From: an uncultured Ruminococcus sp.
GTDB taxonomy: Bacteria; Bacillota; Clostridia; Oscillospirales; Ruminococcaceae
Length of the DNA stretch: 64,000 nucleotides
Reading direction: 5' to 3'
Assembly: GCA_910584195.1 (NCBI GenBank)
Contig: CAJTYV010000016.1
Span: forward strand, 5,548-69,547
Both the position numbers and the translations under genes were made by a program. The notes under the pieces were generated by a model. The model did no database searches. It was not told the DNA's origin and was given only the letters and a program-made list of their open reading frames with translations. Below are positions 1 through 6,684 of this stretch, piece after piece (the first letter of the stretch is position 1; each line of letters begins with the position of its first letter).

Positions 1-1
1 T

Positions 2-91
2 AAAATTGACGAGTATTGTGATATTGTAGGGTATCTGCCACTCATTAGAAAATCAAAACTTTGGATTACTTTAGAAGAAATTGAGTCCTAA
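2..91 (+). CDS. 3' end of an unidentified protein (partial)
   Basis: An open frame enters from the left edge and gives 29 residues ending LEEIES before TAA. The start lies outside the window. The last codons are GAG TCC TAA, so the stop codon sits in the loop of the hairpin annotated next. The fragment is too short to assign a family. Confidence 0.55.
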   Translation, partial: KIDEYCDIVGYLPLIRKSKLWITLEEIES

Positions 92-108
92 CAAGGGCTC
101 TTTTCTTT
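83..108 (+). terminator. Stop-in-loop hairpin terminator (copy 1)
   Basis: Stem GAGTCC (83-88) pairs with GGGCTC (95-100), one G-U pair, loop TAACAA, followed by TTTTCTTTT. The loop contains the stop codon of the upstream gene. It is the first of nine related hairpins in the window. Confidence 0.75.
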
Positions 109-134
109 TCGCAATTTATACACGCTCCTTTATG
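109..134 (+). promoter_or_regulatory. 26-bp recurrent motif, copy B1
   Basis: Matches the 26-bp pattern TCGCAAAATTTACA, five variable bases, TTTAATG (here ending CTTTATG). It starts 9 bases after a terminator stem and ends 31 bases before the next start codon. Candidate phage promoter; see findings. Confidence 0.5.
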
Positions 135-165
135 AAAACCATAGACCGAAAGGAGAAAAAGAGGT

Positions 166-384
166 ATGGACGAGATGAATATTATATCAAAATTCACAAC
201 GGCGCTTGTGTCGAAAGCAGCGAAGGTGATTATCAAAAAGAAGTTAGGTGTAGATATGGATATCTGGCTTAAAGAAATGAAAGTCACTGTAAACGACGGA
301 ACTACACACGCACATTTGGATATTGATGTGGAACTCAGCAAGGAAGAACTCAAAAAAATATTGAAGGGAAGCGGTTTTGATTAA
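166..384 (+). CDS. Small unknown protein, 72 aa
   Basis: The start follows AAAGGAGAAAAAGAGGT, the standard leader of this phage. The product has a basic, amphipathic N-terminal third (KAAKVIIKKKLG) and an acidic C-terminal half. There is no clear transmembrane span and no family is recognised. It is the first gene after motif copy B1 and is followed at once by another hairpin. Confidence 0.7.
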   Translation: MDEMNIISKFTTALVSKAAKVIIKKKLGVDMDIWLKEMKVTVNDGTTHAHLDIDVELSKEELKKILKGSGFD

Positions 385-391
385 AAACGAG

Positions 392-416
392 GAGTCCTAA
401 CAAGGGCTCTTCTTTT
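392..416 (+). terminator. Hairpin terminator (copy 2)
   Basis: GAGTCC (392-397), loop TAACAA, GGGCTC (404-409), then TTCTTTTCTG. The upstream gene already stops at 384, so the conserved TAACAA loop is kept here without acting as its stop codon. Confidence 0.75.
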
Positions 417-421
417 CTGTT

Positions 422-447
422 TCGTTATATTTACAACTTCTTTAATG
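422..447 (+). promoter_or_regulatory. 26-bp recurrent motif, copy B2
   Basis: Ends TTTACA, ACTTC, TTTAATG at exactly the shared spacing, followed by AAAGGAG. It lies 12 bases after a terminator stem and 16 bases before the start codon at 464. Confidence 0.55.
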
Positions 448-463
448 AAAGGAGCGTGATTGT

Positions 464-757
464 ATGAAGATTATAACTATTTGTGGGAGCTATAAGTATA
501 AAACAGAAATGGTAAGTGTCTATCAGCAGCTTACTGATTTGGGGTTTATTGTGCTATTTCCGGCGATGGGATGTGAACGTCACGACAAGAAATGGTATTT
601 GGAATTGCATACAGAGAAAATTGCAATGTCTGACGCCATATTTGTCGTAGACGTAGATTGCTACGTTGGAGAAAGCACAAGGTATGAAATTCGTAAAGCT
701 GAAGAACTTGGTAAAAAAATTATATTTTATAGCAGCAACAAATTAGGAGTCGTGTAA
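464..757 (+). CDS. DUF4406 / nucleoside deoxyribosyltransferase-like protein, 97 aa
   Basis: The N-terminus KIITICGSYKYK is a Rossmann-like first strand with a GS turn. A central DAIFVVDVDCYVGESTRYEI segment resembles the DUF4406 and deoxyribosyltransferase-like fold, with acidic and GES(T/V)xxE residues. Such proteins may bind or cleave nucleotides, but the catalytic set is too degenerate to claim an activity. A similar fold recurs at 29888-30190. The stop codon lies in the loop of the following hairpin. Confidence 0.7.
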   Translation: MKIITICGSYKYKTEMVSVYQQLTDLGFIVLFPAMGCERHDKKWYLELHTEKIAMSDAIFVVDVDCYVGESTRYEIRKAEELGKKIIFYSSNKLGVV

Positions 758-774
758 CAGCGGCTCTTTTCTTT
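747..774 (+). terminator. Stop-in-loop hairpin terminator (copy 3)
   Basis: GAGTCG (747-752) pairs with CGGCTC (761-766), loop TGTAACAG, followed by TTTTCTTTT. The TAA in the loop is the stop of the gene ending at 757. Confidence 0.75.
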
Positions 775-800
775 TCGCAAAAATTACACAGCATATTATG
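775..800 (+). promoter_or_regulatory. 26-bp recurrent motif, copy B3
   Basis: TCGCAAAAATTACA, CAGCA, TATTATG. It ends one base before the tRNA-like gene, which is where a promoter for that RNA would be expected to start transcription. Confidence 0.55.
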
Positions 801-801
801 A

Positions 802-888
802 GAAACAGTAGCTCAGTTGGTAGAGCGAATGAGGAATGGTAGTAATTTGCCCCTCATTAGGTCATAGGTTCGAGTCCTATCTGTTTCT
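802..888 (+). tRNA. tRNA-like gene with enlarged anticodon arm
   Basis: Acceptor arm GAAACAG (802-808) pairs perfectly with CTGTTTC (881-887). TA follows at positions 8-9, then D-stem GCTC/GAGC with loop AGTTGGTA. The T-arm ATAGG/CCTAT has loop TTCGAGT, and the variable loop is 5 nt. The anticodon region (828-858) is 31 nt rather than 17. It folds as a 7-bp stem AATGAGG/CCTCATT, a 3-nt bulge and a further 4-bp stem GGTA/TGCC with a 6-nt loop, so no standard anticodon loop can be placed. No CCA is encoded. It may be a degenerate tRNA, a tRNA carrying a small insertion, or a tRNA mimic; amino acid unassigned. Confidence 0.65.
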
Positions 889-938
889 CTTTTATTTTTC
901 TACAGCCAAAACAAAAAAATGAAAGGAGAAAAAGAGGT

Positions 939-1733
939 ATGAACAAACTGCAACTGGGACTGCGAAAAGCGTCCCCAACAATCCTAACTTGTTTAGGAGC
1001 AATCGGCGTGGTTGGTACTGCCGTATTATCAGTACAGGCTACACCAAAAGCTATGGTGCTGATTAAAGCTAAGAAAGACGAGGTAAAAACAGATAAGTTG
1101 ACCCCTCAGGAACTTATAGAGGCAACTTGGAAGTGTTATATTCCGCCGGTTTTGGTTGGTGCCTCCACAATCGCTTGTATCATTGGTATCGGTGTTTTAG
1201 ATAAGCGTAATCAGGCGGCGTTATCCAGCGCCTATGCTATGGTAAACGAATCATACAAGCAATATCGCCAGGCAGCTAAAAAGGTCTATGGGGCGGATGC
1301 GGACGATAAAATCTGTGCTGAAATGGCTAAAGACGCAATGGTGGCTGATGGTGGTTGGGGGTATCAGATATATAACATGGATATGGATACAGAGAGCGAG
1401 CGTATTCTGTGCTATGACATGTTCTCCAAAAGATATTTTAATACGACTATGGCAGCGGTTATTAACGCTCAGTATCATATCAACCGTAATCTTCAGCTCC
1501 GTGGATATTGCACTCTAAACGAGTATTATGAGTTCCTTGGTATTAACGGGATTGAGCTTGGCAACGAGATGGGATGGAATTTACAGGAGATTTATGAGGG
1601 CGGCGAAATGTGGCTTGATTTTGACAATCGAAAAACCGTTCTCGAAGACAATCTTGAATGTGTAATTATTTCAGGATATGAACCGCAGCAGTTTGGAGCG
1701 GAATTACTCGAAGAAATAGTAGGGGAGGATTGA
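939..1733 (+). CDS. DUF6353-like two-TM membrane protein, paralog A, 264 aa
   Basis: Two hydrophobic segments (about residues 15-35 and 68-90) flank a short charged loop containing TPKA. A soluble C-terminal domain of about 170 residues follows. The N-terminal pattern SPxILTxxGxxGVVGT and the ATPKA motif are shared with the genes at 3734 and 6681, making a three-member family in this phage. The DUF6353 name is from memory of similar Clostridia phage proteins; function is unknown. The start follows GAAAGGAGAAAAAGAGGT. The next gene begins 4 bases after its stop. Confidence 0.8.
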   Translation: MNKLQLGLRKASPTILTCLGAIGVVGTAVLSVQATPKAMVLIKAKKDEVKTDKLTPQELIEATWKCYIPPVLVGASTIACIIGIGVLDKRNQAALSSAYAMVNESYKQYRQAAKKVYGADADDKICAEMAKDAMVADGGWGYQIYNMDMDTESERILCYDMFSKRYFNTTMAAVINAQYHINRNLQLRGYCTLNEYYEFLGINGIELGNEMGWNLQEIYEGGEMWLDFDNRKTVLEDNLECVIISGYEPQQFGAELLEEIVGED

Positions 1734-1737
1734 CGTT

Positions 1738-1947
1738 ATGGAAGATACAAAATTAACAAAGCACGATGTTATGGATATTGCAGTAGGTGCTGGGATCATA
1801 TTTGTAACCGGGCTTATCGCATACAAGCTCGGCGTAGACAGCGGCAAAAGGCAGTATCAGAAAACCATGATAAGGCTTGCCAGGAAGAACGGCGAGATAT
1901 GGCGTATTGTCGATGGAAACCATAGACTCACCGTAACATATTTCTAA
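1738..1947 (+). CDS. Small single-TM protein, 69 aa
   Basis: A short N-terminus is followed by one hydrophobic span (DIAVGAGIIFVTGLIAYKLG, about 13-32) and a basic, probably cytoplasmic tail. It lies directly after the two-TM paralog A, with a GGGGAGG site reaching into the end of that gene. Family not recognised. Confidence 0.75.
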   Translation: MEDTKLTKHDVMDIAVGAGIIFVTGLIAYKLGVDSGKRQYQKTMIRLARKNGEIWRIVDGNHRLTVTYF

Positions 1948-1948
1948 A

Positions 1949-1974
1949 TCGCAAAATTTACAATCACTATTATG
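1949..1974 (+). promoter_or_regulatory. 26-bp recurrent motif, copy B4
   Basis: TCGCAAAATTTACA, ATCAC, TATTATG, followed by GAAAGGAGG. It overlaps nothing coding and lies 18 bases upstream of the start at 1993. Confidence 0.55.
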
Positions 1975-1992
1975 GAAAGGAGGTAACGCTTT

Positions 1993-2160
1993 ATGGGAAA
2001 AAGCAGTATCATTAAAGTTCTTGGAACGGTAGTAACCGTAGTTGGATTAGCGGCGAATTTGTTGTCCGATTGGGTTAAAGACCAGCAGATGAACGAAAAG
2101 ATCGATGAAAAGGTCAATGAAGCGATTGCCAAAAGAGATAAAGAAGACGAGGAGTCCTAA
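1993..2160 (+). CDS. Small membrane protein, 55 aa, ending EDEES
   Basis: ATG follows AAAGGAGGTAACGCTTT. The product has one hydrophobic span (IIKVLGTVVTVVGLAANLL, residues 5-23) and a highly charged helical tail rich in K, E and D. The final codons GAG TCC TAA form part of the next hairpin. The EES ending recurs in the genes ending at 18382 and 26748 for the same reason. Confidence 0.75.
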   Translation: MGKSSIIKVLGTVVTVVGLAANLLSDWVKDQQMNEKIDEKVNEAIAKRDKEDEES

Positions 2161-2175
2161 CAGGGACTCTTCTTT
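2152..2175 (+). terminator. Stop-in-loop hairpin terminator (copy 4)
   Basis: Perfect stem GAGTCC (2152-2157) with GGACTC (2164-2169), loop TAACAG, then TTCTTTTC. It carries the stop codon of the preceding gene. Confidence 0.75.
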
Positions 2176-2195
2176 TCTGTTTGCAGGAGGATATT

Positions 2196-2498
2196 ATGGA
2201 CAATCGTGTTACATCGGCTATCGAGGATTATATTTATGATTTGACAGATCCTCAAAGAAACTGGCCTGAGTATTATTTCAGGCAAGTAAGTTTTTCAAGA
2301 TTCGCCGCAGGAGAGATTTTGAAACTTGTTAAAGAGGCATCGACTTTTCAAGAATCCATTGATGCAGTTGCTGATTTTAGCATTAAGATGAAAAGCTTTG
2401 CAATAATGGATCACGATAATAAGAACGATGCCCAAATTTTCTCTGTGGCATATGAAGTGGCAACTGATATTTTAGACATCCTAAATGCGATGAAATGA
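2196..2498 (+). CDS. Unknown soluble protein, 100 aa
   Basis: The start at 2196 is chosen because GCAGGAGG lies 6-13 bases upstream; an earlier in-frame TTG has no such site. The protein looks mostly helical with no transmembrane span. Its stop TGA overlaps the AAAGGAG of the next gene, the first hypervariable target, so the two may be translated together. Family not recognised. Confidence 0.7.
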   Translation: MDNRVTSAIEDYIYDLTDPQRNWPEYYFRQVSFSRFAAGEILKLVKEASTFQESIDAVADFSIKMKSFAIMDHDNKNDAQIFSVAYEVATDILDILNAMK

Positions 2499-2511
2499 AA
2501 GGAGAAAAAAG

Positions 2512-3060
2512 ATGAAAGCATTAAGAAAACAGGAAGTATCAATTCAGGCAGCAGGTGAGTTTAAGGTTGGCGATCAGATTGAGATCGGAAAGTATACGGC
2601 GACCTGTCAGAAAGTTACTAAAAAGGGGGCGCTCTTTCTTCTGGACCAGTATCTTGATGAGCCTTTTAAGATGAATCGGGAGAACACGAACGAGGGCGGT
2701 TATGAGGCAAGTGATTTACGCACGGAGCTTCAGAAGAACAGTGTCCTGGCAATTTTTGAGTCCGTCAGGAATATGATGGTTCCTTTTAAGAACGGCGATC
2801 TGCTTCGTATCCCGTATGCGGAAGAATTCTTTGGTGATGTCGATGGTTACGAGTCAAGCGGCAAGAAACAATGGCCTCTTATGACAGACCGCAAGAATCG
2901 TATCGCAATCCGCGAGGGCGAAGCCTATGAGTGGGGATGGTTGCAGAACAAATTAGAGTTTTCTTCGGCTTATTTCGCTCTTGTGACCTACAGTGGCTAT
3001 GCGGACTACTACAACGCCTCGTACTCTGGCGGGGTTCGTCCGGTATTTCGGTTAGGTTAA
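2512..3060 (+). CDS. DGR target protein 1 (DUF6273/C-type-lectin-like), 182 aa
   Basis: The N-terminal half (VGDQIEIGKYTATCQKV about 20-36, then GGYEASDLR near 63) matches the style of DUF6273-type domains recalled from Clostridia phages. The C-terminal 34 residues (about 149-182) are the variable repeat. They read SSAYFALVTYSGYADYYNAS and then end SGGVRPVFRLG, the closing signature of the C-type-lectin fold used by DGR targets. There is no signal peptide or TM span, and it is not in the tail cluster. It is paralogous and adjacent to the target at 3135. The expected role is a displayed or cytosolic ligand-binding protein whose binding face is diversified; the ligand is unknown. Confidence 0.85.
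   Translation: MKALRKQEVSIQAAGEFKVGDQIEIGKYTATCQKVTKKGALFLLDQYLDEPFKMNRENTNEGGYEASDLRTELQKNSVLAIFESVRNMMVPFKNGDLLRIPYAEEFFGDVDGYESSGKKQWPLMTDRKNRIAIREGEAYEWGWLQNKLEFSSAYFALVTYSGYADYYNASYSGGVRPVFRLG
2960..3060 (+). repeat. DGR variable repeat VR1
   Basis: Aligned with the visible template repeat (63955-64000), VR1 shows nine differences, all at template adenines (for example AAT to TAT, AAT to CTT, AAC to ACC). Non-adenine positions are identical in the aligned stretch. The 3' end GGCGGGGTTCGTCCGG is shared by all three copies and is the candidate IMH (the element marking the 3' end of the mutagenised region). Confidence 0.9.
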
Positions 3061-3063
3061 TCT

Positions 3064-3085
3064 CCGCCCCTTGTGGGCGGTTTTA
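3064..3085 (+). terminator. CTTGT hairpin after VR1
   Basis: CCGCCC (3064-3069), loop CTTGT, GGGCGG (3075-3080), then TTTTAT. It starts 3 bases after the stop codon. It could act as a terminator and as the DNA hairpin known to aid DGR retrohoming in Bordetella phage BPP-1. Confidence 0.8.
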
Positions 3086-3134
3086 TATTTTTGCGCATTT
3101 AACAAACAAATCTAAAATGAAAAGGAGAAAAATT

Positions 3135-3683
3135 ATGAAGGTAGCAAGAAAGGTGCAGTTCAAAACAAACGAAATCTGCGTAGGAGATCAGATCAATGTA
3201 AAGCTTCACGGCTTCGGCAGGTTTACGGCAACCGCCCAGAAGGTAACGGACAAGGGGATTCTCTTCCTGTTCGATGAGGTCGTTGCCCGGCATCCGATGA
3301 ATGAATCCAATATCAATAAGGGCGGGTTCGATGGTTCGGACATGAAACGGTGGCTGAATGAAGTTGTTCTTCGGGCGTTCCCGGATAAGCTGAGAAACAA
3401 GGTGACGGAGATCACGCTTCCTACATACGGCGAGGTATTCGGTCATGACGATTTCTATGAAAACTTTGAGCCGGATAATGACGAGCAGTTTGAGATGATG
3501 AAGCGGCGCGGAAACCGTGTCTGCGACTTTGAAGATGACTGGTGCTGGTGGTGGCTCCGCAATGCTACAAAAGAAAGCGTTTCTTCGGCTGATTTCGCTT
3601 ATGTGAGCTACAATGGCAATACGTCCTACAACGGCGCCTCGTGCTCTGACGGGGTTCGTCCGGAGTTCTGGCTGGTTAGATAA
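3135..3683 (+). CDS. DGR target protein 2 (DUF6273/C-type-lectin-like), 182 aa
   Basis: ATG 3135 follows AAAAGGAGAAAAATT. It is a paralog of the 2512 gene, with matching blocks VGDQI, FTATAQKVTDKGILFLFD, GGFDGSDMKRWLN and a W-rich stretch (CWWWLRN) just before the variable part. Residues about 149-182 are the variable repeat, ending SDGVRPEFWLVR. It has no signal peptide or TM span. Two tandem targets far from the template indicate duplication of target genes. An in-frame ATG at 3117 would add MKRRKI but overlaps the ribosome site, so it is less likely. Confidence 0.85.
   Translation: MKVARKVQFKTNEICVGDQINVKLHGFGRFTATAQKVTDKGILFLFDEVVARHPMNESNINKGGFDGSDMKRWLNEVVLRAFPDKLRNKVTEITLPTYGEVFGHDDFYENFEPDNDEQFEMMKRRGNRVCDFEDDWCWWWLRNATKESVSSADFAYVSYNGNTSYNGASCSDGVRPEFWLVR
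3578..3683 (+). repeat. DGR variable repeat VR2
   Basis: Over the 48 bases that can be aligned with the template (63953-64000), there are six differences and all are at template adenines. The 3' part carries ACGGGGTTCGTCCGG as in VR1 and VR3. Confidence 0.9.
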
Positions 3684-3686
3684 TCG

Positions 3687-3714
3687 CCGCCCCTTGTGGG
3701 CGGTTTATATTTTT
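3687..3714 (+). terminator. CTTGT hairpin after VR2
   Basis: CCGCCC (3687-3692), loop CTTGT, GGGCGG (3698-3703), then a T/A-rich run. It begins 3 bases after the stop, the same geometry as after VR1. Confidence 0.8.
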
Positions 3715-3733
3715 GAAAGGAGAAACGTCACTT

Positions 3734-4507
3734 ATGAACACAAAACCACTATCTAAGGCTCTCCGAAATATGGAGGATGCTCTTAGAAAACATAGCCCGG
3801 AAATACTTACCGGGATTGGTATTGCCGGAATGATTACAACAACAGTTCTGGCGGTACGGGCAACCCCTAAAGCCTTGATTTGTATTGAGGAGAAGAAAGA
3901 AGAACTTGAAACGGAGAAGTTAAGGCCGAAAGAGTTGGTTCTTGCCACATGGAGGTGTTATATTCCTGCAACGGCAATCGGTACGGCATCTATACTTTGC
4001 CTCATCGGAGCAAGTTCTGTAAATGTTCGTAGAAGAGCCGCGTTAGCAACAGCATACAGCTTATCGGAATCAGCATTCCGGGAGTATCAGGAAAAAGTTG
4101 TTGAGGCGATAGGCGACAAAAAAGAAGAAGCTATACGGGACTCGATTGCCAAAGAAAAGATTGAGCAGCATCCCGTAAGCACTCAGCAGGTTATCATAAC
4201 AGAAAGAGGAAATACACTCTGCTACGACTCTGCATCTGGAAGATATTTTAGATCGGATATGGAAAAGCTGAAAAAAGCTGAGAATGAACTGAATCGACGG
4301 ATGCGGGACGAAATGTTTATATCCTGGAACGATTTCAATTACGAAGTTGGCCTGCCACATATGAGTATGGGTGATGACCTTGGGTGGAACATCGATACCG
4401 GATATTTGGAACTCCGATTCAGTTCTCAGATTGCTGATGACGGAACACCTTGTCTGGTGATTGATTACCATGTTGAACCCAGATACGATTATCGTAACAA
4501 CGGCTAA
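3734..4507 (+). CDS. DUF6353-like two-TM membrane protein, paralog B, 257 aa
   Basis: The start at 3734 is preferred (GAAAGGAGAAACGTCACTT upstream). The N-terminus has SPEILTGIGIAGMITTTVLA as a first hydrophobic span, then ATPKA, a charged loop and a second span (about 81-100). The soluble C-terminal domain ends in an aromatic and acidic segment, as in paralog A. A membrane role is likely; the partner is unknown. Confidence 0.8.
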   Translation: MNTKPLSKALRNMEDALRKHSPEILTGIGIAGMITTTVLAVRATPKALICIEEKKEELETEKLRPKELVLATWRCYIPATAIGTASILCLIGASSVNVRRRAALATAYSLSESAFREYQEKVVEAIGDKKEEAIRDSIAKEKIEQHPVSTQQVIITERGNTLCYDSASGRYFRSDMEKLKKAENELNRRMRDEMFISWNDFNYEVGLPHMSMGDDLGWNIDTGYLELRFSSQIADDGTPCLVIDYHVEPRYDYRNNG

Positions 4508-4511
4508 CAGC

Positions 4512-4537
4512 TCGCAAATTTTACAAGCACTTTAATG
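4512..4537 (+). promoter_or_regulatory. 26-bp recurrent motif, copy B5
   Basis: TCGCAAATTTTACA, AGCAC, TTTAATG. It lies 4 bases after the stop of paralog B and 41 bases before the next start. Confidence 0.55.
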
Positions 4538-4578
4538 GAGAGAACCACTAAATTTCTATTTTTGAAAGGAGAACAACA

Positions 4579-4863
4579 ATGGAACCTAATGAAATGATGG
4601 TAAATGAAGAGGTAGTTGAAACAGCAACAGAAGCAACCGAGGAGATCGTGAAGAAGAGTTCTGGTAAGGGATTCAAGATTGCGGCTGGTGTTGGTTTGGC
4701 GATTGTGCTTGGCGGGTTAGCCATTAAGTACGTTGTCATTCCGACAGCAAACAAGATCAAGGCGAAGAAGCAGCAGGACTCTGACGTGATTGACGGTGAG
4801 TTTGAAGAAGTGGCTGATGACGACACCGAGCAGGGAACCAATGAGGAGGATTCTGAGGAGTAA
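4579..4863 (+). CDS. Single-TM protein with acidic tail, 94 aa
   Basis: An acidic N-terminus precedes one hydrophobic span (FKIAAGVGLAIVLGGLAIKY, about 33-52), a short basic stretch and a strongly acidic C-terminus rich in D and E. No family was recognised. It is the first gene downstream of motif copy B5. Confidence 0.75.
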   Translation: MEPNEMMVNEEVVETATEATEEIVKKSSGKGFKIAAGVGLAIVLGGLAIKYVVIPTANKIKAKKQQDSDVIDGEFEEVADDDTEQGTNEEDSEE

Positions 4864-4899
4864 CTGAAGAACAGAATAATAGTCGTTCTGACTGAGGGG

Positions 4900-4932
4900 A
4901 AGCATCTGTAACAAGGTGCTTTCTCTTTTGTT
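4900..4932 (+). terminator. Hairpin terminator (copy 5)
   Basis: AAGCATC (4900-4906) pairs with GGTGCTT (4915-4921), loop TGTAACAA, followed by TCTCTTTTGTT. The stem sequence differs from the other copies but the TAACA loop is kept. Confidence 0.65.
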
Positions 4933-4957
4933 GTTTGGAACGGACTGGAGGTGTTTT

Positions 4958-5164
4958 ATGAACAGATATTGTTACAAGGGACCTGTCATGGAATTTGAAC
5001 AGTGCGTTTCAAATAACTGGGAAGGGACTACCTATGCCGCATCTGAAAAGAAAGCAAGGAGCAATCTGGCTTATCAATATAAAAGGCAATACAACAAAAT
5101 AGCCGCAACAAGAATAACTCTTCCGGGAAAACTGGTTGAGGTTTGGAAAGGAGAAAAATCATGA
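4958..5164 (+). CDS. Small basic protein, 68 aa
   Basis: The start at 4958 follows CTGGAGGTGTTTT. The protein is basic and aromatic with no TM span. Features such as YAASEKKARSNLAYQYKRQYN look like a small nucleic-acid or protein adaptor, but no family is recognised. Its end overlaps the next start by 4 bases (ATGA). Confidence 0.7.
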   Translation: MNRYCYKGPVMEFEQCVSNNWEGTTYAASEKKARSNLAYQYKRQYNKIAATRITLPGKLVEVWKGEKS

Positions 5165-5715
5165 GCAAAATTGATTGTGATTGGATATTTGGTTTTGGGA
5201 TGATGGTGGCTGGTCTTATCGGAGTTGGGTACGGACTCGGCGTCCATTGTAAGATGAAAAAGCTTTGCGAAAAGCTGGACACAACGATTGATGATTTGTC
5301 GAACGATGTTCCTATTGATATTCCAAAAGAGGTTATCGATCAGGCGGTAGAAAGAGCAGCCGAGAGACGGGCTCGTTATGCTGTAGATAACGCCGCGGCA
5401 GATATCATCAGTAAAATGAAGTCTGATATTCACAGTGAAGTATCCTCGGCTGTATCAGATGAGCGCAAGAAGATTTCGGAAAAGGTCACGGATACGATCG
5501 CAGAGAGGGTATCTAAGATTGATGAGGATGAGCTTCGCAAGGACGTTGTCAATAAGGCAAAGGAACAGATAGCTGCCAAATTTGACAATAAACTTGATGA
5601 TATTTTAGCGGACTTCAACTCGAACCTCAGCAATGTTTCGAGAATTTACAGATCTATTGCGCAGACTATCGCCGGAACACAGAATGCGCGGGATGTAATG
5701 TTTAAAATGGTGTAG
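5161..5715 (+). CDS. Membrane-anchored coiled-coil protein, 184 aa
   Basis: ATG 5161 overlaps the previous stop and has AAAGGAGAAAAATC upstream. An N-terminal span (IFGFGMMVAGLIGVGYGLGV, about 9-28) is followed by about 150 residues of charged, heptad-like helix. It would sit in the membrane with a long cytoplasmic coiled coil. Family not recognised. Confidence 0.75.
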   Translation: MSKIDCDWIFGFGMMVAGLIGVGYGLGVHCKMKKLCEKLDTTIDDLSNDVPIDIPKEVIDQAVERAAERRARYAVDNAAADIISKMKSDIHSEVSSAVSDERKKISEKVTDTIAERVSKIDEDELRKDVVNKAKEQIAAKFDNKLDDILADFNSNLSNVSRIYRSIAQTIAGTQNARDVMFKMV

Positions 5716-5729
5716 AAAGGAGAAGAACA

Positions 5730-6356
5730 ATGGAACAGTACGGAGGGAACTCACACAAAATGAAAGATGAGCAAAAAGCTCTCCCCGAGAAATCATCAGA
5801 AGAAAAGAAAGTCGGAAAAGTCATCAGCGGTTCTGCTAAGTCTAAGAAAAAGGGCGAGATGCAGAAATTTGCAGATGTTTTCATTTCGGAAGATGTCGGC
5901 AATGTAAAATCTTATATTTTTATGGAGGTGCTTGTGCCGGCGGTGAAAAAGGCAATCTCCGACATCGTGACAAACGGCGTTGACATGATTCTTTACGGGG
6001 AAACCAGGCAGAAAAAGAATACAACAACGAAGGTTTCATACGGGAAGTATTATGGGAACAGCGGAGAGCAGGAACGCCGGAGCAGCAGCTACAGACAGTC
6101 CGGGCGAAACGGTTTCGACTACGATGAAATTATATTTGAAACCCGTGGTGATGCTGAGTCAGTTCTGGATGCTATGAATGAGATCATCAGCCAGTACGGG
6201 GTTGTGAGCGTTGGTGATTTGTACGATCTTGCAGACGTGTCTACAGATAACTTCGCAGTAAATAAATATGGCTGGACGGATATTGCTGGATGTAAGGCGG
6301 TTAGAGTGCGCGATGGTTATGTTCTTAAACTGCCGAAAGCATACCCGCTGAATTAG
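5730..6356 (+). CDS. Unknown cytoplasmic protein, 208 aa
   Basis: A lysine-rich disordered N-terminus (residues 1-45) precedes a helical middle, a low-complexity S/R/Y stretch (about 108-130) and a folded C-terminal domain (VGDLYDLADVSTD, KYGWTDI). Similar proteins occur in Clostridia phages and conjugative elements (recalled), with no known function. The ribosome site is AAAGGAGAAGAACA. Confidence 0.75.
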   Translation: MEQYGGNSHKMKDEQKALPEKSSEEKKVGKVISGSAKSKKKGEMQKFADVFISEDVGNVKSYIFMEVLVPAVKKAISDIVTNGVDMILYGETRQKKNTTTKVSYGKYYGNSGEQERRSSSYRQSGRNGFDYDEIIFETRGDAESVLDAMNEIISQYGVVSVGDLYDLADVSTDNFAVNKYGWTDIAGCKAVRVRDGYVLKLPKAYPLN

Positions 6357-6369
6357 GAGGAAATGTGCA

Positions 6370-6684
6370 ATGAAACAGGATATTTCTATGATGAAAGAAA
6401 CCACGTTAAGGCGAGACCAGATTTTGGATACTGCCAAGATCATCATCAACGGCGAACGTGAGGGTACATACGGAAAGGCGGAGGACAGCTTTGCCTCTAT
6501 CGGAGCGCTGTGGAGTGCGTATTTGAACTATAATGTCACTCCTACGGACGTTGCCAACATGATGATATTGATGAAGGTAGCTCGTAATGCGTCCGGCGTC
6601 TATAAGGAAGACAACTGGATTGATATTTGTGGATATGCCGCATTAGGCGGAGAAATTCAGGAAAAGGAGAATAAGCAGAAATGA
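6370..6684 (+). CDS. DUF6378-like phage protein, 104 aa
   Basis: The block REGTYGKAEDSFASIGALWSAYL is followed by VTPTDVANMMILMKVAR and DNWIDICGYAALG. This is the layout recalled for DUF6378 proteins of phages, which are small, helical and of unknown function. AGGAGG lies upstream of the start. The last codons overlap the next ATG by 4 bases. Confidence 0.8.
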   Translation: MKQDISMMKETTLRRDQILDTAKIIINGEREGTYGKAEDSFASIGALWSAYLNYNVTPTDVANMMILMKVARNASGVYKEDNWIDICGYAALGGEIQEKENKQK

